A stretch of DNA of 6,936 nucleotides from Paracoccaceae bacterium (GTDB lineage: Bacteria; Pseudomonadota; Alphaproteobacteria; Rhodobacterales; Rhodobacteraceae), in NCBI GenBank assembly GCA_018647275.1, contig JABGTH010000268.1, positions 1 through 6,936 on the forward strand. The letters run 5' to 3'. Of this stretch, positions 1-5,829 are shown in pieces (the stretch's first letter is position 1; each line of letters opens with the position of its first letter). A program made the translations under genes and the position numbers. The notes under the pieces are model-generated. The model was given only the letters and a program-made list of their open reading frames with translations. It did no database searches and was not told the DNA's origin.

Positions 1-80
1 TCAAGACAGAGCTAGGCGTGGAACTGATCTACCCCACCTACCGTGAAGGATTGCAATCGTTGTTAGATCAGATGGCTTAG
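1..80 (+). CDS. 3' end of an unidentified gene, possibly an SDR/epimerase-family oxidoreductase (partial)
   Basis: The first 80 bases hold the last 25 codons of a plus-strand gene, read from base 3 and ending in TAG at 78-80. The tail reads KTELGVELIYPTYREGLQ followed by SLLDQMA. A C-terminus of the form 'ELG..L.YPTYREGL..LL' resembles that of NAD(P)-dependent SDR/epimerase-type proteins of the YeeZ-like group, where the last strand and helix follow such a Y-P-x-Y-R-x-G-L stretch. This is recalled resemblance over a very short piece, so the family is tentative and no substrate can be proposed. The gene converges on dxs and the two overlap by four bases (77-80), with no U-rich terminator visible between them. 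Confidence 0.5.
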   Translation, partial: KTELGVELIYPTYREGLQSLLDQMA

Positions 81-2005
81 GCCGTCGCAGCACCGATTTG
101 GGCGATGCCTAAAACATCCAAAACTTTCGCCTCGATGTCGTCTGCATTTAGTCCTGCAGCTGCATACATATCGGAAGGGTTCGCATGGTCGATGAACGTG
201 TCAGGTAGAACCATTGAACGGTATTTAAACCCGCGGTCAAAGACACCTTCATCTGCGAGTAATTGGGACACATGACTGCCAAAGCCGCCAATTGCGCCTT
301 CCTCAATTGTGATCATCGCTTCATGGTTTTCAGCCAGTGACAAAATCAAATCACGATCAAGCGGTTTGGCAAATCGGGCGTCAGCAATCGTTGGTGTAAT
401 TCCTTTTGCTGCAAGTTTTTCTGCAGCTTTTTCGACTTCACCCAGTCGGGTACCAAAGCTTAGTAATGCAACTTTTGACCCCTTTTTGATCATTCTGCCC
501 TTGCCAATTGCCAGCGGGCTAGCGCGTTCAGGAAGATCTACACCATTGCCTTCGCCACGTGGAAAACGGAAGGCTATGGGGCCATCATCATATGCTGCAG
601 CTGTTGCAACCATATGCGCTAATTCTGCCTCGTCCGCTGCCGCCATAACGACGAAGTCGGGCAAGTTGGCGAGGAATGCGATATCAAACGCCCCCGCATG
701 TGTTGCGCCATCTGCACCAACCAAGCCGGCGCGGTCAATTGCAAAGCGAACAGGCAACCGCTGGAGGGCAACATCATGCACAACTTGGTCATAGCCACGT
801 TGCAAGAATGTCGAATACATCGTGCAAAACGGCTTCATTCCACCAGCGGCAAGGGCAGCTGCGAACGTTACTCCATGCTGTTCCGCAATACCTACGTCAA
901 AACAACGGCTGGGATAACGTTCGGCGAATAGATTTAGGCCAGTACCGTCAGGCATGGCTGCGGTGATGGCGCAAATCTTGTCGTTTTCTGCAGCAGCTTT
1001 TAGGAGGTAGTCAGAAAAGACATTGGTGTAACTTGGTGCATTGCTGGGTGCTTTTTTCTGTTCGCCAGTAATGACGTTGAATTTAGCTGTTGCGTGACCT
1101 TTGTCGCGGGCGGCCTCTGCTGGTGGGTAGCCTTTCCCTTTTTTCGTCAGGACGTGAATGAGAATGGGTCCAGTAGCGCGTTGCTTAACTGTCCGGAGAA
1201 AAGGCAAGAGTTGATCCATGTCGTGACCATCAATTGGGCCAACATATGAAAAGCCCAGTTGTTCAAATAAGGTCCCACCAACTGCTAAGCCTTTGAGTAA
1301 ATCTTTGGCGCGGCGTGCGCCTTCACGCAAAGGTTCTGGTAACAGGCTTGCCGCACCTTTTGCAGCAGCTTTCAATTCTTGAAATGGCTCTTCGGCATAT
1401 AGACGGCTGAGGTAGGCAGACATCGCGCCAACAGGTGGAGCTATCGACATCTCGTTGTCGTTTAGAATAACGATCAAGCGCTTGCCCAAATGACCCGCGT
1501 TGTTCATCGCTTCATAGGCCATACCAGCGCTCATTGAGCCGTCCCCAATCACAGCGATTGCATCGCCTAAACCTTCGGGCACATTGCCGCCTAGATCACG
1601 TGCGACTGCAAAGCCAAGTGCGGCACTTATTGAGGTTGAACTGTGTGCCGCGCCGAATGGATCGTATGGCGATTCACTGCGTTTGGTGAAGCCGCTTAGG
1701 CCATCTTTTTGGCGTAGTGTACGAATGCGATCGCGGCGCTCTGTTAGGATTTTATGAGGGTAACATTGGTGACCCACATCCCAAATAATTTTGTCCTTTG
1801 GTGTGTCGAAGACAGCATGAAGCGCAACGGTCAATTCGACCACACCCAAACCCGCGCCAAGATGTCCACCGGTTTCCGAAACAGCGGAGATTGTTTCAGA
1901 CCGAACTTCCTGTGCCAACTGGGTCAGTTGGGCATCAGACATTTGGTTCATATCAGCTGGGCGCTGTACGGTGTCCAAAAGCGGAGTTTTTGGGCGGTCA
2001 GTCAT
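77..2005 (-). CDS. dxs: 1-deoxy-D-xylulose-5-phosphate synthase (Dxs)
   Basis: Dxs is a cytosolic thiamine-diphosphate enzyme that condenses pyruvate with glyceraldehyde 3-phosphate to 1-deoxy-D-xylulose 5-phosphate, the entry step of the MEP isoprenoid pathway and also a precursor for thiamine and pyridoxal. The 642 residues are full length for the family. Visible signatures are the N-terminal GGHLGAGLGVVEL (catalytic-type His48), DVGHQCYPHK (His79), and the ThDP/Mg motif starting GDGSMSAG at 154 and closing with NDNEMSI at 182-188. The pyrimidine-domain FDVGIAEQH carries the catalytic Glu at 375, and DRAGLVGADGATHAGAFD lies at 424-441. The start is ATG at 2005. Its AGGA ribosome site (2013-2016) overlaps the ispA stop codon, and the gap to ispA is 9 bp, so translation is probably coupled. 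It is the last gene of the xseB-ispA-dxs run. All key residues appear intact. Confidence 0.97.
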   Translation of the reverse strand: MTDRPKTPLLDTVQRPADMNQMSDAQLTQLAQEVRSETISAVSETGGHLGAGLGVVELTVALHAVFDTPKDKIIWDVGHQCYPHKILTERRDRIRTLRQKDGLSGFTKRSESPYDPFGAAHSSTSISAALGFAVARDLGGNVPEGLGDAIAVIGDGSMSAGMAYEAMNNAGHLGKRLIVILNDNEMSIAPPVGAMSAYLSRLYAEEPFQELKAAAKGAASLLPEPLREGARRAKDLLKGLAVGGTLFEQLGFSYVGPIDGHDMDQLLPFLRTVKQRATGPILIHVLTKKGKGYPPAEAARDKGHATAKFNVITGEQKKAPSNAPSYTNVFSDYLLKAAAENDKICAITAAMPDGTGLNLFAERYPSRCFDVGIAEQHGVTFAAALAAGGMKPFCTMYSTFLQRGYDQVVHDVALQRLPVRFAIDRAGLVGADGATHAGAFDIAFLANLPDFVVMAAADEAELAHMVATAAAYDDGPIAFRFPRGEGNGVDLPERASPLAIGKGRMIKKGSKVALLSFGTRLGEVEKAAEKLAAKGITPTIADARFAKPLDRDLILSLAENHEAMITIEEGAIGGFGSHVSQLLADEGVFDRGFKYRSMVLPDTFIDHANPSDMYAAAGLNADDIEAKVLDVLGIAQIGAATA

Positions 2006-2014
2006 TGTGGTGTC

Positions 2015-2881
2015 CTAATTCTTGCGAGTGATCACAAAGGCCGCTGCTTCACGCAGTGCTTTTGCGTCATTACCGTATATGCTTAGCGCATCAGATGCAG
2101 ATTCGACCAGTTCGCTTGCGCGGCGTTTCGCCTCCTCCAAACCCAATAGCGACACAAATGTCGCTTTGCCTGCCTCAGCATCTTTGCCCGTGGCTTTGCC
2201 AACGGTTTCTGCATCGCCTTCGACATCCAAGATATCATCGGCAATTTGGAAGGCGAGCCCTAGCGATTGGGAGTAATGCGATAGCGCAGTTATGTCGCTC
2301 TGTGCCATGCGTGCACCTGCCGTTGCGGACCACTCTATTAAGGCTCCTGTCTTACCTTGTTGGAGCGTCATGATTTGTTCAAGAGACAATGGTACAGCTG
2401 ATGTTTCGGCAGCGATGTCTAAAGCTTGACCTAGAACCATACCTTGAGCACCACTTGCTTTTGCCAGGCTAAGGGCGAGGTTCGCGCGTACTTCACCGTT
2501 TCCAACTTCAGGCCGTGTTACCATTTCAAATGCAAGAGTTTGGAGGGCATCGCCAGCTAATACTGCCGTTGCCTCATCCCACGCTTTGTGAACAGTTGGT
2601 TCGCCGCGCCGCAAATCATCGTCATCCATGCAAGGCAAGTCATCATGAACCAAAGAATATGCATGCAAAGCTTCAATCCCTGCCGCTGGCCAGACCGCAG
2701 ATTTAGGATCGATACCGTGCAGGCGTGCGGATTCTAAAACAAGAAACCCGCGTAGTCGTTTGCCGCCGTTAGTGGCATGCGCCATCGCGTCAATCACGGG
2801 CAGTTGATCGAGTTTAGAAAGGATTTGGTTGAAGTGCGTTTGGATATGATCCGCGCATTCCGTTAAGCGTTGGCGAAACAT
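2015..2881 (-). CDS. ispA: Farnesyl diphosphate synthase (short-chain polyprenyl synthetase)
   Basis: This cytosolic prenyltransferase adds isopentenyl diphosphate to DMAPP and GPP to make farnesyl diphosphate, used for quinone side chains, undecaprenyl carrier and other isoprenoids. The 288 residues match bacterial FPP synthases. GGKRLRG (39-45) binds diphosphate. The first Asp-rich motif, DDLPCMDDDDLRRG (80-93), has the two-residue insertion typical of bacterial (type II) FPP synthases, and the second Asp-rich motif is FQIADDILD (211-219). The HAYSLVHD stretch just before the first motif puts Tyr75 five residues upstream, as in E. coli IspA, which favours a C15 product over GGPP. The ATG at 2881 lies 5 bp after the xseB stop and has only a weak Shine-Dalgarno, so translation probably depends on coupling to xseB. 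A GGPP product cannot be fully excluded from sequence. Confidence 0.93.
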   Translation of the reverse strand: MFRQRLTECADHIQTHFNQILSKLDQLPVIDAMAHATNGGKRLRGFLVLESARLHGIDPKSAVWPAAGIEALHAYSLVHDDLPCMDDDDLRRGEPTVHKAWDEATAVLAGDALQTLAFEMVTRPEVGNGEVRANLALSLAKASGAQGMVLGQALDIAAETSAVPLSLEQIMTLQQGKTGALIEWSATAGARMAQSDITALSHYSQSLGLAFQIADDILDVEGDAETVGKATGKDAEAGKATFVSLLGLEEAKRRASELVESASDALSIYGNDAKALREAAAFVITRKN

Positions 2882-2886
2882 TGATT

Positions 2887-3129
2887 TCAGAGGCTTTCAA
2901 CAGGTTTCAAACCCGTTGGGTTGCCGTCCGCATCCAAGGTTATCGCGGCAACCTTTTCTTCAGCTTCTTTCAACTTCGTTTCGCAACGCGCTTTGAGCAA
3001 TGCGCCGCGTTCATAAAGTGAGATGGATTGGTCCAAAGCCACATCGCCACGTTCAAGTTGACCAAGAACCTGTTCAAGTTCAGCCATCGCTTGTTCAAAG
3101 CTCATCTCAGTCACAGGAGTTTCGGTCAT
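2887..3129 (-). CDS. xseB: Exodeoxyribonuclease VII small subunit
   Basis: XseB is the small helical subunit that assembles with XseA into exonuclease VII, a cytosolic enzyme that degrades single-stranded DNA from both ends in mismatch repair and DNA processing. With the ATG at 3129 the protein has 80 residues, the normal size. The core is SFEQAMAELEQVLGQLERGD, then ALDQSISLYERGALLKARCE and KLKEAEEKVAAI. These are the family's usual helices, with the conserved E-L-x-x-I/V-x-x-L-E and S-x-x-L-Y-E-R-G patterns. An in-frame TTG at 3177 would add 16 residues unlike the family. The chosen ATG has AAAGG seven bases upstream, so I prefer it. xseA is not in the window. The gene leads the xseB-ispA-dxs cluster, an order also known from E. 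coli. Confidence 0.93.
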   Translation of the reverse strand: MTETPVTEMSFEQAMAELEQVLGQLERGDVALDQSISLYERGALLKARCETKLKEAEEKVAAITLDADGNPTGLKPVESL

Positions 3130-3160
3130 GGTACGGCCTTTGTTCAATCCAGAGTTTCTT

Positions 3161-3180
3161 GCGGGCCAAAGGGCCAACGC
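3161..3180. other. Short GC-rich hairpin in the petR-xseB gap
   Basis: The 114-bp gap between petR and xseB (3130-3243) holds no gene. It contains one GC-rich foldable stretch: gcg (3161-3163) and ggcc (3164-3167) pair with ggcc (3172-3175) and cgc (3178-3180), with loop aaag and a two-base bulge. On the minus strand it would lie in the 5' leader of xseB, about 30 bases before its ATG. No T-run follows it on either strand, so it does not look like an intrinsic terminator. It may be a leader structure or chance. I see no clear promoter for xseB here. Confidence 0.25.
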
Positions 3181-3243
3181 GTTGATATCTTAACCGCTTT
3201 CTAGTTTTGATACCAGTCGGCGATTAGATGATTTGTAGCCAAG

Positions 3244-3945
3244 TCAGTCCGGGGCGAGCATGTATCCCGCACCCCGTACGGTTTGCAGGTAGCGAGGCTG
3301 TTTGGGGTCTGTTTCGATTTTACGGCGCAAACGTGTAATTTGGACATCTACTGCACGTTCTTGGGCTTGGCCGCGGTCGCGACCTAATTCTTCAACCAGT
3401 TTGTTTCGGCTGATTGGTTCACCCGGTTTGGCCGAAAAAATCTTCATCAACTGCATTTCGGTTGCCGTAAGGCGCACCAAATCTTCAGCCTGCCACATTT
3501 CTCCACGTTTGAGGTCATAGCGTATGTCACCAAGGTTCAGAATTTTTGGAAATGACTCTTCGGCCGGTGTTTCGGGCATGCGGCGCAAGATTGCGTTGAT
3601 TCTCAGCAGAAGCTCTTTTGGCTCAAACGGTTTTGGCAGATAATCGTCGGCACCAGCTTCAAAGCCTTCGATGCGGTTATCGGTTTCGCTCTTTGCTGTT
3701 AATAGTAAAATAGGCGTCTGGCTTGTTTCACGGATTGAGCGGCACAAAGACAGGCCGTCTTCCCCTGGCATCATCACGTCTAGAATGAGCATATCAAAAT
3801 CAAGGCCCGTGAGGATGCGCCGCGCATGAGCTGCATCGCGCGCAGCAGTAACCAAAAAGCCATGGCGCATGAGGAATTTTTGCAACAAAACGCGGATACG
3901 TTCATCGTCGTCTACGATCATCAGGTGGGCGTCTAATGCACTCAT
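3244..3945 (-). CDS. petR: OmpR-family response regulator, PetR-like
   Basis: This is a two-component DNA-binding regulator of 233 residues. The N-terminal receiver domain (about 6-120) shows the acidic pair Asp12/Asp13, the phosphoacceptor Asp56 in LILDVMMPGEDG, Thr83 in LLTAK and Lys105 in LPKPF, so it should be phosphorylatable. The C-terminal winged helix (about 138-231) shows RLTATEMQLMKIF, ISRNKLVEELGRD and the recognition-helix region RAVDVQITRLRRKIE, ending RYLQTVRGAGYML. The adjoining MarR-type gene makes PetR the best match. In Rhodobacter capsulatus, PetR is required for cytochrome bc1 and c2 expression and for respiratory and photosynthetic growth. The ATG overlaps the petP stop (ATGA, 3942-3945), and AAGGAG lies eight bases upstream. 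No histidine kinase is present nearby. The family call is certain; the PetR name rests on context and resemblance. Confidence 0.88.
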   Translation of the reverse strand: MSALDAHLMIVDDDERIRVLLQKFLMRHGFLVTAARDAAHARRILTGLDFDMLILDVMMPGEDGLSLCRSIRETSQTPILLLTAKSETDNRIEGFEAGADDYLPKPFEPKELLLRINAILRRMPETPAEESFPKILNLGDIRYDLKRGEMWQAEDLVRLTATEMQLMKIFSAKPGEPISRNKLVEELGRDRGQAQERAVDVQITRLRRKIETDPKQPRYLQTVRGAGYMLAPD

Positions 3946-4454
3946 GCTCCAGTCTCCTTGAGGCGCGTGTAGGCGCGTTGCATTTCGGTATCCATCATTG
4001 CCTCTAACACAGTTCGAAAGCCCGCAACAGCTGCTGGTCCTGCGTCACGAAATGCGCTGCGCATGCGTGCGCGCTGTGCGTCTGAAAGTGTTTGCTCTAA
4101 GCGGCTACCTTCATCCGTTAAAAACAGATGCCGCTCGCGTTTGTCCACCTTGCCAACTTTACTGATGACCAGCCCCTGCGCAACTAAGGTACGCAAAACG
4201 CGGTTTAACGATTGTTTGGTCACGCCAAGGATGTTGAGCAAATTGTTGACCGTTGTGCCCGGTGCGCGGTGGATAAAGTGGATAGCGCGGTGATGCGCGC
4301 GGCCATAGGCCATGTTTGCGAGAATACGATCAGGATCGGCGGTGAAGCCGCGATATGCAAAGAACATCGCCTCAATCCCTTGGCGCAATTGTTCGTCAGT
4401 GAGGAACAGCAGATTTTCACCGCTGTATGCTGATGTACTGCGCCCGTCCGACAT
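3942..4454 (-). CDS. petP: MarR-family transcriptional regulator, PetP-like
   Basis: The product is a cytosolic 170-residue dimeric-type winged-helix regulator. After a leader (1-40), helices at 41-64 (ILANMAYGRAHHRAIHFIHR) precede the helix-turn-helix TTVNNLLNILGVTKQSLNRV (67-86). The wing, with the MarR hallmark D-x-R in VDKRERHLFLTDEG, lies at 103-116. The C-terminal helices would form the dimer interface. In Rhodobacter capsulatus, petP precedes petR and the two act on cytochrome bc1/c2 expression; the same order and tight overlap here support the name. The ATG at 4454 has a GGA-containing ribosome site ten bases upstream and lies about 28 bases downstream of the predicted transcription start. 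As the first gene after a divergent promoter region it could regulate itself, as many MarR proteins do; this is inference. A generic MarR regulator is the fallback call. Confidence 0.85.
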   Translation of the reverse strand: MSDGRSTSAYSGENLLFLTDEQLRQGIEAMFFAYRGFTADPDRILANMAYGRAHHRAIHFIHRAPGTTVNNLLNILGVTKQSLNRVLRTLVAQGLVISKVGKVDKRERHLFLTDEGSRLEQTLSDAQRARMRSAFRDAGPAAVAGFRTVLEAMMDTEMQRAYTRLKETGA

Positions 4455-4475
4455 AATTAATCGATCCTGCTATAA

Positions 4476-4504
4476 AACACTCTGTTACAGTATATGTCAG
4501 TGTT
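4476..4504. promoter_or_regulatory. Inverted repeats overlapping the petP -10: candidate operator
   Basis: Two nested symmetries cover the petP -10. AACACT (4476-4481) is mirrored by AGTGTT (4499-4504), with 17 bases between. Inside them is the short palindrome CTGTTACAG (4482-4490). A third, imperfect symmetry, TTGTTG (4503-4508) against CATCAA (4518-4523), spans the -35 elements. MarR dimers bind palindromes in such positions, so autoregulation by PetP is plausible. Arms this short also occur by chance in AT-rich DNA, so confidence is low. Confidence 0.3.
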
Positions 4505-4517
4505 GTTGACATTCCAA
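4489..4517 (-). promoter_or_regulatory. Candidate sigma-70 promoter for petP-petR
   Basis: On the minus strand TTGGAA (4517-4512, four of six matches to the -35 consensus) is followed after exactly 17 bases by TATACT (4494-4489, five of six matches to the -10). Transcription would begin near 4482, leaving a leader of about 28 bases before the petP ATG, with a GGA ribosome site inside it. It overlaps the candidate ilvE promoter on the other strand. The call is from consensus matching only. Confidence 0.5.
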
Positions 4518-4534
4518 CATCAAAGGACTAGGAA
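4506..4534 (+). promoter_or_regulatory. Candidate promoter for ilvE
   Basis: A perfect TTGACA -35 element lies at 4506-4511. At 17-bp spacing the -10 would be TAGGAA (4529-4534), only three of six matches, so this half is weak. The start would fall near 4541, downstream of the ATG at 4535, which would leave the ATG at 4613 as the first in-frame start on the message. The element lies within the spacer of the opposing petP promoter, so the two polymerases could not bind at once. Confidence 0.35.
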
Positions 4535-4537
4535 ATG
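4522..4537 (+). promoter_or_regulatory. Ribosome-binding site and alternative upstream ATG for ilvE
   Basis: AAAGGA (4522-4527) stands seven bases before an ATG at 4535 that is in frame with ilvE and would add 26 residues. Judged alone, this is a better ribosome site than the GGAG (4600-4603) nine bases before the preferred ATG at 4613. The extra segment is AT-rich, contains residues not expected at this family's N-terminus, and has no signal-peptide pattern. Confidence 0.4.
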
Positions 4538-4612
4538 TTAGGTTTTGCGCAAGATTATGTCCACATCGGAACTATATGCGCAATTAATGGAATAAAATTG
4601 GAGAATACGGCG

Positions 4613-5482
4613 ATGGCTGCTGGTTATGATGATCGTGATGGAAAAATCTGGATGGACGGCAAGCTGGTCGACTGGCGCGATGCAAACGTCCACATCCTAA
4701 CGCATGCAATGCACTATGCTTCTTCCGTCTTTGAAGGTGAGCGTTGCTATGATGGTAAGATTTTCAAATCCCGTGAACATTCTGCCCGTTTGGTCCAGTC
4801 CGGTAACCTGATTGATTTTGAACTTCCGTATTCTGTTGATGAAATCGAAGCCGCGAAAGAAGCCGCTTTGGAAGCTAATGGTTTAACCAACGCATACGTT
4901 CGTGCAGTTGCATGGCGCGGTGCAGGTGAAGATATGGGCGTCGCTTCCGCGAAGAACCCTGTCCATATGGCTGTGGCGTGCTGGGAGTGGGGCAACTACT
5001 ACGGCGAAGCAAAGATGAAGGGCGCTAAACTTGACATCGCAAAGTGGAAACGTCCGTCGCCTGAAACTGCACCATCCCAAGCCAAAGCTGCTGGTCTATA
5101 CATGATCGCAACAATGTCTAAGCACGCAGCAGAAGCCAAAGGCTGTTCAGACGCTATGATGTTTGATTACCGTGGTTACGTCGCTGAAGCGACTGGCGCG
5201 AACATCTTCTTCGTTAAAGATGGCGAGGTTCACACACCAATCGCCGATGCATTCTTGAATGGTATCACCCGTCAGACCGTTATCGGCATGCTGAAAGAAA
5301 AAGGCATCACGGTTAACGAGCGTATCATCATGCCAGACGAATTGGCGGATTTCGAACAATGCTGGTTGACGGGTACTGCTGCCGAAGTGACCCCGGTTGG
5401 TCAAATCGGTGACTTCAACTTCGAAGTAGGTGCGCTTACACGCGATGTTTCAGAGAGTTACGAAAAGCTGGTCCGCGTTTAA
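4613..5482 (+). CDS. ilvE: Branched-chain amino acid aminotransferase
   Basis: This cytosolic class-IV PLP aminotransferase moves the amino group between glutamate and the 2-oxo acids of valine, leucine and isoleucine, the last step of their synthesis. From ATG 4613 it has 289 residues, the usual length. Visible features are KIWMDGKLVDWRDA near the N-terminus, the substrate-side SSVFEGERCYDG (37-48), and the PLP lysine in SQAKAAGLYM (Lys158). EATGANIFFVKDG begins with Glu192, followed by GITR (217-220) and the phosphate-binding loop GTAAEVTPV (254-262). D-amino acid aminotransferase and ADC lyase are relatives, but the FEGERCY and length fit IlvE. An in-frame ATG at 4535 gives a 315-residue form; I prefer 4613 because homologues begin with the AGYDDRDGKIWMDG segment. 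It is divergent from petP and is followed after one base by an NTF2-like gene. Confidence 0.95.
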   Translation: MAAGYDDRDGKIWMDGKLVDWRDANVHILTHAMHYASSVFEGERCYDGKIFKSREHSARLVQSGNLIDFELPYSVDEIEAAKEAALEANGLTNAYVRAVAWRGAGEDMGVASAKNPVHMAVACWEWGNYYGEAKMKGAKLDIAKWKRPSPETAPSQAKAAGLYMIATMSKHAAEAKGCSDAMMFDYRGYVAEATGANIFFVKDGEVHTPIADAFLNGITRQTVIGMLKEKGITVNERIIMPDELADFEQCWLTGTAAEVTPVGQIGDFNFEVGALTRDVSESYEKLVRV

Positions 5483-5483
5483 C

Positions 5484-5828
5484 TTGGATTTCACTGCATT
5501 TGCGATCGAGTGGGAAGCCGCATGGAACTCCCACTCGCTTGATCGTATTCTGGCACACTACTCAAACGACGTTGTCTTCCGCTCCCAAAAGGCGATGCGG
5601 CTTGTTGGTTCGGGCGAATTACGTGGCAAGCAGGCCTTGCGTGCATATTGGTCCGCAGCATTGGCAAAACAACCTGATCTTTCCTTCGTGGTGGTCGATG
5701 TTTTGCATGGCTACGGCATGATGGTCATCACTTACCGAAATCAACATCATTTGCTGGCTGCGGAAACTCTGCTCTTTGGTGCGGATGGGTTGGTTGTTGA
5801 GGCATCGGCGTGTCACGTCAAGGATTAG
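5484..5828 (+). CDS. NTF2/SnoaL-like small protein of unknown function
   Basis: The product is a 114-residue soluble protein with no signal peptide or membrane segment. It resembles the nuclear transport factor 2 / SnoaL-like cone fold: an opening helix ending FAIEWEAAWNSHSLDRILAH, then YSNDVVFRS, the helix GKQALRAYWSAALAK, and strands such as LSFVVVDVLHGYGMMVITYR and ETLLFGADGLVVEASACHV. Many such proteins are annotated only as 'nuclear transport factor 2 family'; the fold serves ligand binding or catalysis and the substrate here is unknown. The frame is open upstream into ilvE, with GTG 5430 and ATG 5445 as alternatives. I choose TTG 5484 because (M)DFTAF before the EW-AAWN helix is the expected N-terminus and it follows the ilvE TAA by one base. 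No strong ribosome site is visible, so translation probably depends on ilvE. It converges on the transporter gene. Confidence 0.72.
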   Translation: MDFTAFAIEWEAAWNSHSLDRILAHYSNDVVFRSQKAMRLVGSGELRGKQALRAYWSAALAKQPDLSFVVVDVLHGYGMMVITYRNQHHLLAAETLLFGADGLVVEASACHVKD

Positions 5829-5829
5829 T

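Noticed and set aside
309..794. 161-codon plus-strand open frame opposite dxs
   Set aside because: It lies wholly antisense to a dxs with intact motifs, its protein is low-complexity Ala/Ser-rich with no recognisable family, and it is best explained as a codon-bias shadow.
2022..2373. Plus-strand open frames opposite ispA
   Set aside because: They are antisense to a clear FPP synthase, have no ribosome site, and have no domain-like composition.
2887..3177. Longer xseB form starting at TTG 3177
   Set aside because: The 16 added residues do not resemble XseB N-termini, and the ATG at 3129 has a good AAAGG site seven bases upstream.
3161..3180. Hairpin after petR as an intrinsic terminator
   Set aside because: It has no T-run on the minus strand, lies about 60-80 bases past the petR stop, and has a bulged stem.
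4220..4420. Minus-strand open frame in another frame of petP
   Set aside because: It overlaps the petP winged-helix coding region completely and has no family features.
4747..5404. Minus-strand open frames opposite ilvE
   Set aside because: ilvE has all its catalytic motifs across this stretch; the antisense frames are short and unrecognisable.
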